From positions 821,104 to 885,103 of the forward strand of contig NZ_JAATJH010000001.1 of assembly GCF_011927835.1 (NCBI RefSeq): 64,000 nt of DNA, given 5' to 3'. Position 1 is the stretch's first letter. Each line of letters opens with the position of its first letter. The stretch is from Neolewinella antarctica (GTDB lineage: Bacteria; Bacteroidota; Bacteroidia; Chitinophagales; Saprospiraceae). This document shows positions 1 through 8,755 of this stretch, piece by piece. Under the pieces are notes generated by a model. It had not been told where the DNA came from, did no database searches, and was given only the letters and a program-made list of their open reading frames with translations. The position numbers and the translations under genes were made by a program.

Positions 1-126
1 AGTTACCGCCCGCATCTTTTGCTGGCGCTTAACCTGGAGGGTAAAACGGAGTAAATCGCGGGCTCGCTCGGTACAGTGATAGGTAGGCGATTTGAAGATG
101 GTACCGATTAGGGTGAGTTGGTTCAT
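1..126 (-). CDS. SSB-like protein, N-terminal part (runs off the window)
   Basis: Reading the minus strand from an ATG at 126 gives 42 codons without a stop, beginning MNQLTLIGTIFKSPTY and continuing to the window edge. The opening NxxxLIGxI pattern is the first strand of the OB fold of single-stranded-DNA-binding proteins and resembles the start of the gene just upstream (145-519). Only 18 bp separate the two, so they probably form a tandem co-transcribed pair of divergent SSB paralogs. The fragment is too short to confirm the DNA-binding surface or a C-terminal acidic tip. The family call is moderately secure; the function is inferred. Confidence 0.6.
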   Translation of the reverse strand, partial: MNQLTLIGTIFKSPTYHCTERARDLLRFTLQVKRQQKMRAVT

Positions 127-144
127 GGTCGTTGGGTTGTATGA

Positions 145-519
145 TTATGATGGATTGACAGTCTCGGATGTGAGCACTATTTTTGATGGTACTGCGGGAT
201 TGCCGATGTGTTGAAAGTAGTCGGCGTGGATTTCGGTGCGGACGTGGGTTTGTCCGTCGCGCTGAAAGCTTCGGTTACGCAGGTGACCCCGCACGGTCAC
301 TCTGTTGCCCTTCGTCGCCCGGAGGCACAGTTGCCGCGCTACTTCGCCCCAGGCGACAATGCGAAAAGATTGGTCCGTTCGATCGTACGCCCCGGGAATG
401 GGCGGTACCCCGAGATATAGCCGCAGCCGGGCGACCGGGGTGCCGTCCGTCAGGAAGTGGAGCTCGGGCCGCTGCCCCACCCGGCCCGTGAGCTGGACAT
501 GGTTGTTATGGGTTAACAT
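145..519 (-). CDS. Single-stranded DNA-binding protein (divergent, short)
   Basis: A 124-residue protein with the SSB OB-fold layout: NHVQLTGRVGQRPEL at the N-terminus, GTPVARLRLYLG, the FRIVAWGEVARQL strand, and GNRVTVRGHLRNRSFQ. These correspond to the conserved NxxxLxGRLxxxPE, FxVxxWG and G..V.VeGrL elements of bacterial SSBs. It lacks the usual glycine/proline linker and the acidic DDDLPF-type tip that recruits partner proteins, ending instead in TSETVNPS. It is therefore not the main replicative SSB; the gene at 54069 has that tail. It may serve recombination, uptake or a mobile element, but this is inference. The partial SSB-like gene at 1-126 lies directly downstream. Confidence 0.8.
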   Translation of the reverse strand: MLTHNNHVQLTGRVGQRPELHFLTDGTPVARLRLYLGVPPIPGAYDRTDQSFRIVAWGEVARQLCLRATKGNRVTVRGHLRNRSFQRDGQTHVRTEIHADYFQHIGNPAVPSKIVLTSETVNPS

Positions 520-574
520 CGTTTTGTCGGTTGATTTGATCGCAAGGTGCCAGTCAGGGTCGATGACAGTCGCA

Positions 575-620
575 TGTTAACCGAATACTTGCGAATTTAC
601 CCGTTTACTGACGGTTAACA
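575..620. promoter_or_regulatory. Inverted repeat TGTTAACC...GGTTAACA
   Basis: Two 8-bp arms (575-582 and 613-620) form a perfect inverted repeat with 30 bp between them, and a further GGTTAACA lies near 508-515 at the start of the SSB-like gene. Arms of this size could be an operator for the minus-strand SSB pair. No regulator can be assigned from the sequence. Confidence 0.3.
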
Positions 621-757
621 GGAGCCAGAATTTTGCACATTACCTTGTCTATCAATAATTTGCGGAGGTAGTATCCGAATACGGTAAAATCTCGGGACTG
701 GGCGGTGGACACATCGGGCCACGAGGCCCAATAACCCTGCTCTGCAAAATCTACCGC

Positions 758-774
758 GCACCCGCGACCGCGCC
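758..774 (+). repeat. GCACCCGCGACCGCGCC dispersed repeat, exact copy
   Basis: Exact match to the 17-bp core of the dispersed repeat, in the gap upstream of the helicase gene and about 30 bp before its -7 element. The core contains CGCG-AC-CGCG, an interrupted palindrome. Confidence 0.75.
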
Positions 775-805
775 AACTACCGACCGAAGGGTTACCAACC
801 CGCCG

Positions 806-813
806 TATCTTCG
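806..813 (+). promoter_or_regulatory. -7 promoter element TATCTTCG for the helicase gene
   Basis: Matches the Bacteroidota -7 consensus TAnnTTTG with C for the third T, a variant seen repeatedly in this window. It ends only 4 nt before the ATG at 818, so transcription would start at or next to the start codon. No convincing TTG is seen at -33. Confidence 0.6.
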
Positions 814-817
814 CGCC

Positions 818-2059
818 ATGAAATTTACCGATTACCCCCTGGCCCCGGAGATCATTCGCAGCATCGGCAAGCTGGGTTGGAAGCGCCCGACGGACATTCA
901 GTACAAAGCCATCAAGCACATCCTGAACGGGGAGGACGTGATGGGCATCGCGCAAACGGGAACGGGAAAAACGGCCGCTTTTGCCATTCCGGTGCTCCAA
1001 ATCATCCACACGAATAAGGAAAATCAGCGCAGGGCCGACGGCATCAAGTGCCTGATTATGGTGCCGACGCGCGAGCTGGCGATGCAACTCGATTCCGTAT
1101 TTACCGATCTGGCGAAAGGGACGCGCGTCAACGTTTTCGCCCTCACCGGCGGCGTTGAGCAGGACCCGCAGATCAAAGAATTGCAGGCGGGCGTCGACAT
1201 CCTGATTGCCACGCCGGGGCGCATGTTCGACTTACTTAACCAAAAAGCCTTACGCCTGGAGCGCGTTAATATCCTGGTGCTGGACGAAGCGGACTTGATG
1301 CTCGACCTCGGTTTCATCGACGATATTCGGGGCATTCTCGGCCACCTTAAAATGCGGCGGCAAACGTTGTTCTTCTCCGCAACGATCAACCAGAAGATCA
1401 AAAAACTGGCCTACACGCTGGTCAAGAAACCGATCCGGATACAAATCTCCCCCAAAGATCCAATTTCCCGCAACGTCGATCATTCGGTCGTCTTCATTGA
1501 GATGGATGACAAGCGATTTTTCCTCGAAAGATTCTACAAGCAGAATCCGGAGGCTAAAATTTTGGTCTTCGTCCGGACGCGTGTCCGCGCCGAACGCGTC
1601 GCAAAGGCGATGGGGCGGGTTAACATTATTTCGCTCGTCCTGCACGGCGACATGAGCCAGGACGACCGCAACGACGCGCTCGAAGCCTTCCGCGAAAACC
1701 AGACGCGCCTCATGGTCGCCACCGACGTGAGCGCCCGGGGCATCGACATCGCCGACGTCACCCACGTCATCAATTACGACCTGCCGGACCAGGCCGATAA
1801 TTACGTCCACCGCGTGGGAAGAACCGGCCGGGGGGACCGCCGTGGCATCGCCTACACGTTCTGCTCGCCGCAGGAACACGACAAACTACGGGCGGTGGAG
1901 GCGTACACCGGCACGGAAATCAAGACCGTCGAGCTCGACCGGCAGGAATACAAAGAAACTTTGCACTTTAGCCGGACGGATAATATGTCGCTGGAGGATC
2001 TGATGCGGGAGGCGGAGCTTTGGGAGAAGGGGAAGGGGAAGAAAGGTGGTAGGCGATAG
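818..2059 (+). CDS. DEAD-box ATP-dependent RNA helicase
   Basis: A 413-residue superfamily 2 helicase that unwinds RNA duplexes with ATP, probably in ribosome assembly, mRNA turnover or cold adaptation. The motifs are in order: Q motif around residues 22-28, Walker A AQTGTGKT at 45-52, PTREL at 83-87, GG at 111-112, TPGR at 132-135, DEAD at 156-159, SAT at 187-189, then DVSARGID and HRVGRTGR in the second RecA domain. The short basic tail (GKGKKGGRR) is typical of small RhlE-type enzymes, but the exact subfamily cannot be fixed. The start is set by the -7 element just upstream. The stop codon lies inside a TAGGCGG-type repeat arm. Confidence 0.95.
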   Translation: MKFTDYPLAPEIIRSIGKLGWKRPTDIQYKAIKHILNGEDVMGIAQTGTGKTAAFAIPVLQIIHTNKENQRRADGIKCLIMVPTRELAMQLDSVFTDLAKGTRVNVFALTGGVEQDPQIKELQAGVDILIATPGRMFDLLNQKALRLERVNILVLDEADLMLDLGFIDDIRGILGHLKMRRQTLFFSATINQKIKKLAYTLVKKPIRIQISPKDPISRNVDHSVVFIEMDDKRFFLERFYKQNPEAKILVFVRTRVRAERVAKAMGRVNIISLVLHGDMSQDDRNDALEAFRENQTRLMVATDVSARGIDIADVTHVINYDLPDQADNYVHRVGRTGRGDRRGIAYTFCSPQEHDKLRAVEAYTGTEIKTVELDRQEYKETLHFSRTDNMSLEDLMREAELWEKGKGKKGGRR

Positions 2060-2427
2060 GCTGGTAGGCAGCAGGTGTAATTTAAATTTATATAACTTTT
2101 GGGGGCTTATTCGTTCTAATTTTCCGCTACTGGTGGGCGCAACACAATTGGCTAAAATGGTGCCGGCCCAAATAGAGTACACATTAAAGACCACACTACT
2201 GGACATTTTCAAATCGGACGCTTGGAGGACTCGAAACCCTTCGCTGCGCTTTAGTTTCGAGACGCTCCAAGGTTCTAAAATTCTACTTGAGGACCTTGGA
2301 GCGTCCTCTGCCGTGAAGCCGAAGGCAAAATTGTTGAGGTCCTCCAAGCGTCCGGGGAAAATGTCCAGTAGTATGATTAAAGACACAACTATTAGCATCA
2401 CTACCGCCTAACTCTTCCTACCGCCTA
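2048..2427. repeat. TAGGCGG inverted arms flanking the 2.2-kb MITE-like element
   Basis: The left arm 2048-2074 has GGTAGGCGATAGG and GGTAGGC; the right arm 2401-2427 has CTACCGCCTA twice in the opposite orientation. The same heptamer in inverted arms occurs at 27170-27314. The left arm overlaps the last codons and stop of the helicase gene. The sequence between the arms holds the 184-bp element described separately; nothing in this gap looks coding. Confidence 0.6.
2192..2375. mobile_element. MITE-like element with terminal inverted repeats and 9-bp target duplication
   Basis: The 184-bp element is bounded by direct repeats ATTAAAGAC (2183-2191 and 2376-2384). Its ends are inverted repeats starting CAC/TACTACTGGACATTTTC; 16 bp are perfect, then a 2-4 base difference, then CGGACGCTTGGAGGAC, again perfect (arms 2195-2230 and 2339-2372). 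Inside are two more hairpins: CTCGAAAC (2230-2237) with GTTTCGAG (2254-2261), and 2261-2276 with 2290-2305 (15 of 16 paired). There is no transposase and no credible ORF. The layout fits a non-autonomous transposon; a structured RNA is the alternative. Confidence 0.75.
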
Positions 2428-2442
2428 ATTCCTCCCTTCCCC

Positions 2443-4173
2443 ATGCCCCAACTCGAACAAAAATACCGCACCCAGTCGCTGATTCAATTCGTCCTGGCCG
2501 TGGTCTTGCTCGTGCTCATCAACGTCCTGGCCAACGCCCGGATTGGAGGAACGGCCCTTTACGGCGCACTCGACCTGACCGAAGACCAGCGTTTCACCCT
2601 CACGGACAACACCGTGGAGCAGCTAGAGGACCTGGAAGAACGGCTGACCGTCAGGATTTTGCTCACGGGCAAACTCCCGGCAAACTACGAGCGGCTTAAG
2701 GAAAAAGTCGCCGATCTTTTGCTGGACTTCAACGGCTACACCGACAAGATCGAGTGGGAGTTTTCCGACCCCCTCTCCGGTGACATCGAGGTGGTGCGAG
2801 AACGGCAGTTGCAACTGCAGGAAGACTACGGGATTGTGCCGGTGAACGTGTACTCCTCCACCAGCGCGGCCGAGCGGTCCCTCAATGCGGTTTATCCCTA
2901 CGCCGTTCTGACCTACGGGACGCGCCAGCGCATTATTCCGTTTCTTGCCCCCCGGCTTCCCGGCATGGGGGAAGCCCAGCGGCTTAATCAGGCGGAAAGC
3001 CTACTGGAATACAACTTCAGCCGCGCCATTGAGGGACTGACCAATAACGACAAGCCCCTCGTCGGCTTCACCGTCGGCCACGGAGAATTGCCGAAAGTGC
3101 GTACCAGTAGCCTCTATAGTTCCCTGCAGGAAGATTATGACCTGGGCCCGGTTAACCTCGACAGCTTCGCCACGATCTCTACGGAAATAAAGCTGCTAAT
3201 CGTTGCTAAACCTACGGTACCATTTTCCGAGTTTGATGCATTTAAATTGGACCAGTATGTCATGAACGGCGGCAAGGTTATCTGGGCCATCGATGCCGTA
3301 GCGATGGACCTGGATTCCCTCCAGGGCCGCAACGAATTTTACCCCGGCTCCCGGCAAACCGGTCTGGAAGACATTTTTTTTAAGTACGGATTTCGTCTTC
3401 CCCCCACGCTCGCCCTCGACCTGAGCTCGACCCGCATCTCCATCGTGGTCGGTCAGGGACCGGGCGGACCAAACATCCAGCCGGTCAACTTTCCCTACAA
3501 CGTGAAAGCCATCCCGCAGGGAGGGCACCCGATCATTAAGAACCTCGACCCCATCGACCTCAAGTTCCCAACCGTCATTGAAAGCGTAAACGATGCGGAC
3601 AACAAGGTGAAAAAAACCGTGCTCCTACAGACGAGCCCCCGCTCCCGGCGGAAGCGCCTCCCGGCTCCCATTGATTTGGATGCCCAGAAATACGACGTAG
3701 ATCTGGATCGCTTTAACGAGAACGCTCTACCACTCGCCTACCTGTTGGAGGGTACCTTCACGAGTTACTACGCCAACCGGCTGAAGCGAGAGAACGAGGA
3801 CGCACTCCGGGAAGGCGGCATCGACTTCAAAGCCGAGTCCGTTCCTACCCGCATGATCATCGTGGCCGACGGGGACGTGATGTCGAACGAACTTAGCAAA
3901 GACTACATCTACCACCCGCTGGGCTACAACATCTACGACAAATTCCAGTACGCCAACAAAACCTTCCTCCTCAACGCAATCGAATACCTACTCGACCCGG
4001 ATGGCGTTATCGGTGCGAGGGGTAAGGAAGTCCGACTGCGGCTGACCGACAAAGAGGCGGCGGTGGCGGATGCCACCTACTGGCGGCTGATTAACGTTGG
4101 GCTCCCGTTGGTGCTCCTAGCGCTGTTCGGCTTCGTTTTTAACTACCTGCGCAAGCGACGCTACGCTCGGTGA
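2443..4173 (+). CDS. gldG: Gliding motility ABC transporter auxiliary protein GldG
   Basis: A 576-residue protein with an N-terminal membrane helix (about residues 14-32, after QKYRTQSLIQF), a long extracytoplasmic region and a C-terminal helix (about 548-568) followed by a basic tail (LRKRRYAR). The early LYGALDLTEDQRFTLTDNT and VRILLTGKLPANYERL stretches are characteristic of GldG, the ABC-transporter auxiliary family needed for Bacteroidota gliding. GldG normally partners the permease GldF and ATPase GldA. Neither is adjacent here, so they must lie elsewhere or be absent. The DUF4340 gene follows by 34 bp and is probably co-transcribed. Confidence 0.88.
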   Translation: MPQLEQKYRTQSLIQFVLAVVLLVLINVLANARIGGTALYGALDLTEDQRFTLTDNTVEQLEDLEERLTVRILLTGKLPANYERLKEKVADLLLDFNGYTDKIEWEFSDPLSGDIEVVRERQLQLQEDYGIVPVNVYSSTSAAERSLNAVYPYAVLTYGTRQRIIPFLAPRLPGMGEAQRLNQAESLLEYNFSRAIEGLTNNDKPLVGFTVGHGELPKVRTSSLYSSLQEDYDLGPVNLDSFATISTEIKLLIVAKPTVPFSEFDAFKLDQYVMNGGKVIWAIDAVAMDLDSLQGRNEFYPGSRQTGLEDIFFKYGFRLPPTLALDLSSTRISIVVGQGPGGPNIQPVNFPYNVKAIPQGGHPIIKNLDPIDLKFPTVIESVNDADNKVKKTVLLQTSPRSRRKRLPAPIDLDAQKYDVDLDRFNENALPLAYLLEGTFTSYYANRLKRENEDALREGGIDFKAESVPTRMIIVADGDVMSNELSKDYIYHPLGYNIYDKFQYANKTFLLNAIEYLLDPDGVIGARGKEVRLRLTDKEAAVADATYWRLINVGLPLVLLALFGFVFNYLRKRRYAR

Positions 4174-4207
4174 TCACCGTGACCAGCGCCCTACCCTCCC
4201 CCCCCGT

Positions 4208-5221
4208 ATGAACCGTACTTCAATTCTTCTCCTGGCCGTCCTTGTTCTCGGTGCCGGCGCCTGGCTTATCCTCCGGAAGGATGCCACCGAAAATTCCCTG
4301 GCGGATAAGGGGGAAAGTCGGCAATTTGGCTACGCGGACGTCGACCGGATTGATCGCATATTCATCGCCGACCGTAAAGGGAACAGGGTCGACCTGACCC
4401 GGGGTGGCGTATCCGGCTGGTTGGCCGATGGCGTGCCGGCCAACGAAAATATTATGCTGGGCATTCTGCAGGTGATCGAGGGGCTGGACGTGCAATCGTT
4501 ACCCAGCTACAAGGCCATCCCGGTAATCCTGGAAGACCTGGCCACGTCCGGAACGTTAATTCAGTTATTCGACGCGGACAACAACAAGCTGCGGGGCTAT
4601 TACCTGGGGGGCACGACGGCAGACGAGACGGGCACCTACGCCATCAAGGAAGGGGTCGAGGATCCTTACGTGGTTCATCTTCCCGGCTTTACCGGCAACG
4701 TCCGCCAGCGCGTCGTCCACGTTGGCGATGAATGGCGGGACAAAATTTACTGGCGCGTCGACCCCGAAAAAGTGGAATCGTTCAGCATCGAATATCCCAA
4801 ACTACGGAACAAGAGCTTCGTCCTGACTAAAAATGGAGATCGCTTCCAACTCAAACCTTTCTACGCGTCGAACCAACAAACCCGCAACGTGCCCCGGGGC
4901 GGCGTCGAGGGCATCCTCACGCGCTACGAGAAATACTACGTGAACGCCTACGAGAATCTAGACGAGAAATCCATCACGGCGGCGCGCGATGCACTCCCCC
5001 ACGCAGTCATCCGCGTTAAAGAGGAAGGCAAACCGGAGCAAACGATGGTGATCTATCCGCGCTACGGCGCCAACGAGTTTACCAACAATCCAAAAACCGG
5101 GGCAATCGTTAACCGGGGCGGTCTCAAAGCCTACAGCGCTTTCATCAACGACGGGGCGGATTGGGCGCTCCTGAACGTAGAGACCATCCAGCCGCTCATG
5201 ATCGGCTACGATTATTTTTGA
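4208..5221 (+). CDS. DUF4340 domain-containing membrane-anchored protein
   Basis: A 337-residue protein with one N-terminal membrane helix (SILLLAVLVLGAGAWLIL) and a periplasmic domain with DUF4340 features, including repeated segments of the type DVDRIDRIFIADRKGNRVDLTR and VESFSIEYPKLRNKSFVLTKNGDRFQL. Genes of this family often follow gldG-type ABC auxiliary genes, as here, which suggests a structural role in the same envelope complex. The biochemical function is not known. The next gene begins 21 bp downstream. Confidence 0.8.
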   Translation: MNRTSILLLAVLVLGAGAWLILRKDATENSLADKGESRQFGYADVDRIDRIFIADRKGNRVDLTRGGVSGWLADGVPANENIMLGILQVIEGLDVQSLPSYKAIPVILEDLATSGTLIQLFDADNNKLRGYYLGGTTADETGTYAIKEGVEDPYVVHLPGFTGNVRQRVVHVGDEWRDKIYWRVDPEKVESFSIEYPKLRNKSFVLTKNGDRFQLKPFYASNQQTRNVPRGGVEGILTRYEKYYVNAYENLDEKSITAARDALPHAVIRVKEEGKPEQTMVIYPRYGANEFTNNPKTGAIVNRGGLKAYSAFINDGADWALLNVETIQPLMIGYDYF

Positions 5222-5242
5222 CGCAGTCCTTATCTTACGGCA

Positions 5243-6496
5243 ATGCAAGGTAATTGGCAGCTGATGAGGTGGTTTCTTTTGTTGCTGGTCGCCGGTTCTA
5301 GTCTCGCCGTGGCCGTCGGGCCGGAGTGGGGCTTTTTCGGCCACCGCCGGCTAAACCGCCTGGCGGTATTTACGCTCGACGCGGAGATGATGCCCTTTTA
5401 CCGCGCCCACGTTGAGTGGCTAACCGACCACGCGGTCGACCCCGACAAGCGCCGCTACGCCAGTAAGTTCGAAGCCGTCCGCCACTACATCGACCTCGAC
5501 CACTGGGGGGAAAGCAAGAAATTTACGCACGTGCCCCGCCGCTGGACCGATGCGCTCATCTACCGGGGGGGGTTGGTTCTTACCGGCCCGCAGGATACCG
5601 TAGTCTGGGCAACGGACACCATTATTCAGGGTGACCCGGATTACCTATTTGCCGACAACAGCGAGGTGGTACTCCGCAACAGATCTGGCGAGGTATTCCG
5701 CACGAGTCTCGGTACCTACCGCAGTTTTTGGATCAACAACGCACTTCCGGGGTTCTACGACGAACTGATGACCATCGCGCCGGACAGCGCACGCGTGCTG
5801 GGCTTATCCGTTCCGGACGGCGCAACGGTTGAAGCACGGGAACACTTTTCCGAATACGGCATATTGCCGTATCACCTGGAACAGTACCAGCGGCGCCTGA
5901 CCCAGGCCTTCGTCGCGGAAGATTCAAAGGACATCTTACGGCTTTCCGCCGAGATCGGTCACTACATCGGTGACGCCCACGTGCCGCTGCACACCACCGA
6001 AAATTACAATGGTCAACTAACCGGCCAGACGGGCATTCATGCTTTTTGGGAGTCGCGCCTCCCGGAACTATTTGCGGACGACGAGTACGACTTCTTCGTT
6101 GGCAAAGCCCGCTACATCGAAAACCCACGCGACTATTACTGGGGCATCGTTCTGAAAAGCCATTCCCTCGTCGACTCCGTCCTCAGTAGCGAGCGGCGCC
6201 TACGCGAAACGTACCCCGCCGACCAACAAATGGTGTTCGACGAGCGGTTAGGGCGCACCATCAAGACTCAGTCCGCGGAGTTTTCCGCCGCGTGGAGTCG
6301 CGAAATGCAGGGCATGGTCGAAGAACGTTTTCGCGCTACCATACTCAGCATCGGTAGCGTTTGGTTCACCTGCTGGGTCGACGCCGGGCAGCCCGACCTG
6401 GCGCGCCTTTCCCCCGACGCCAAGTTGTTTGCAAAAGTTGATTCGCTCGACCGTGCCGTCTCCGGTAGGTCTATAAAGGGTAGAATTCACGAGTAG
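5243..6496 (+). CDS. Secreted zinc-dependent phospholipase C / S1-P1 nuclease-like protein
   Basis: A 417-residue protein with a signal peptide (MRWFLLLLVAGSSLAVAVG) and a mature N-terminus beginning near W-G-F-F-G-H. The zinc-ligand pattern of the PLC/S1-P1 family is visible: an N-terminal Trp and WGFFGH, HYIDLDH, and HYIGDAHVPLHTTENYNGQ followed by HAFWE. These histidines and aspartates form the three-zinc site that cleaves phosphodiesters. A second ATG eight codons in (5264) is an equally plausible start. The substrate (phospholipid or nucleic acid) cannot be told. Likely periplasmic or exported. Confidence 0.82.
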   Translation: MQGNWQLMRWFLLLLVAGSSLAVAVGPEWGFFGHRRLNRLAVFTLDAEMMPFYRAHVEWLTDHAVDPDKRRYASKFEAVRHYIDLDHWGESKKFTHVPRRWTDALIYRGGLVLTGPQDTVVWATDTIIQGDPDYLFADNSEVVLRNRSGEVFRTSLGTYRSFWINNALPGFYDELMTIAPDSARVLGLSVPDGATVEAREHFSEYGILPYHLEQYQRRLTQAFVAEDSKDILRLSAEIGHYIGDAHVPLHTTENYNGQLTGQTGIHAFWESRLPELFADDEYDFFVGKARYIENPRDYYWGIVLKSHSLVDSVLSSERRLRETYPADQQMVFDERLGRTIKTQSAEFSAAWSREMQGMVEERFRATILSIGSVWFTCWVDAGQPDLARLSPDAKLFAKVDSLDRAVSGRSIKGRIHE

Positions 6497-6514
6497 CATC
6501 ACGCTATTTTTGTT

Positions 6515-6534
6515 GCGCGGTCGCGGGTGCAAAG
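6515..6534 (-). repeat. TTTGCACCCGCGACCGCGC dispersed repeat (reverse orientation)
   Basis: The plus strand reads GCGCGGTCGCGGGTGCAAAG, an exact copy of the core plus the CTTTGCA extension. It lies between the phospholipase gene and bioB. Confidence 0.75.
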
Positions 6535-6618
6535 TCAGTACGAATAATGCAATGTTTGTTTGCTTTCAACCTAAAAAACTGAATCGCCATCCGTAAAGCA
6601 TACCACCACCTCATTACC

Positions 6619-6626
6619 TATATTTG
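6619..6626 (+). promoter_or_regulatory. -7 promoter element TATATTTG for bioB
   Basis: A perfect TAnnTTTG match, 24 nt before the bioB ATG, giving a leader of about 15-20 nt. No BirA-type operator or riboswitch is apparent. Confidence 0.6.
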
Positions 6627-6650
6627 CCCCCCAGCTAACCGGAACCCCCT

Positions 6651-7733
6651 ATGACCGTAACGACCCAGAACATTTCCACCACCTGGTCCCTAGCAGCCCT
6701 GCGAGAACTCCACGACAGCCCCCTGATGGACCTCGTTTTCCGCGCCGCCACCGTGCACCGCCAGCACCACGACCCCAATGAAGTCCAGATGAGCAGTCTG
6801 CTCAGCATCAAGACGGGCGGTTGTCCGGAAGATTGCGGTTACTGCCCCCAGGCCGCCCGCTACCACACCGACATTGAGGAGAACGCGCTGATGACGGTCG
6901 AGCAGGTCACCACCGCCGCAACCCGCGCCAAGGGGCTCGGCAGCAGTCGCCTCTGCATGGGTGCCGCCTGGCGCAACGTCCGTGACGACGGCGAATTCGA
7001 GCAAGTCCTCGACCTCGTCAGAACGGTAAACGGACTCGACATGGAAGTATGCGCGACCCTCGGTATGCTCACCCCCAACCAGGCGGAACGACTGGCCGCC
7101 GCTGGCTTGTACGCCTACAACCACAACCTGGATAGCTCCGAAGAGTACTACAAAGAAGTGATTTCCACCCGTGGATACGAAGACCGGATCGAAACCATCG
7201 GCAATGCCCGTAAGGCCGGCCTCACCGTTTGCTCCGGGGGCATCATCGGCATGGGAGAAAGCATCGACGACCGCCTGAAGATGTTGATGACCCTGTCGTC
7301 CTTCAGCCCCCAGCCAGAATCCGTACCCATCAACGCCCTCGTCGCCGTCGCCGGGACTCCCCTCGAAGATCAGCGCCCCGTACCCATATTTGACATGGTC
7401 CGGATGATTGCCGTGACCCGGATCATGATGCCCAAAACCACCGTCCGCCTCTCCGCCGGCCGCACGAGCATGAGCCCCGAAGGCCAGGCCATGTGTTTCC
7501 TCGCCGGGGCGGGCTCCATTTTCGCCGGTGATAAATTATTAACGACCCCCAACCCCGAAGCCTTCGAGGACCTGGAGATGTTCAACAACCTGGGGCTGAA
7601 GCCAGCGACCGCCTATTCAAAGGGAACAAAGCCAACGATCAAGCAGGACCCCGGCGGTCCCGAAGCAAAGACGCGCATCAAGTGGAGCCGCCCCGGCCAC
7701 AAGATTGAGCGGAATGAGGAGAAGCGTAAGTAA
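6651..7733 (+). CDS. bioB: Biotin synthase
   Basis: A 360-residue radical SAM enzyme that inserts sulfur into dethiobiotin. The SAM-cluster cysteines are CPEDCGYC (C58, C62, C65), preceded by SSLLSIKTGGC. Further hallmarks are RLCMGAAWRNV, EVCATLGML, YNHNLDSSEEYYKEV, CSGGIIGMGE and the C-terminal RLSAGRTSM, whose Arg binds the [2Fe-2S] sulfur donor cluster, followed by FLAGAGSIFAGDKLLTTPN. Length is normal, with a slightly extended basic tail. No other biotin gene is adjacent, so the pathway is dispersed. Confidence 0.98.
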   Translation: MTVTTQNISTTWSLAALRELHDSPLMDLVFRAATVHRQHHDPNEVQMSSLLSIKTGGCPEDCGYCPQAARYHTDIEENALMTVEQVTTAATRAKGLGSSRLCMGAAWRNVRDDGEFEQVLDLVRTVNGLDMEVCATLGMLTPNQAERLAAAGLYAYNHNLDSSEEYYKEVISTRGYEDRIETIGNARKAGLTVCSGGIIGMGESIDDRLKMLMTLSSFSPQPESVPINALVAVAGTPLEDQRPVPIFDMVRMIAVTRIMMPKTTVRLSAGRTSMSPEGQAMCFLAGAGSIFAGDKLLTTPNPEAFEDLEMFNNLGLKPATAYSKGTKPTIKQDPGGPEAKTRIKWSRPGHKIERNEEKRK

Positions 7734-7851
7734 TCCGCCACCGAAGTGGTACCGGGTGGTAGTATTCACGTGCCGGATAATTTCGCGACCGTGAGAACAA
7801 AAATTACCCCGCCGCCCTTCAGATTTTTCTACCGCACACAACCCAACACCA

Positions 7852-8619
<768 letters not shown>

Positions 8620-8755
8620 ACGGCTTCCACTTTCCGGGCCCTTCGGTGTACTATTTTCCCAGACTTATACCACCCACGTCCCGCGCCACTACGCTGTACT
8701 TGACGGTGGGTTAGCGCAGGGGAGTGTCACCAATTAGGGGCTAAGTAGGTAGGGT

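Noticed and set aside
1250-1879. A 209-codon minus-strand frame opposite the helicase
   Set aside because: Composition mirrors helicase codons, and it has no domain or promoter.
6497-6650. A biotin-responsive riboswitch or BirA site before bioB
   Set aside because: No long inverted repeat or conserved operator is visible; only the dispersed repeat and a -7 element are present.
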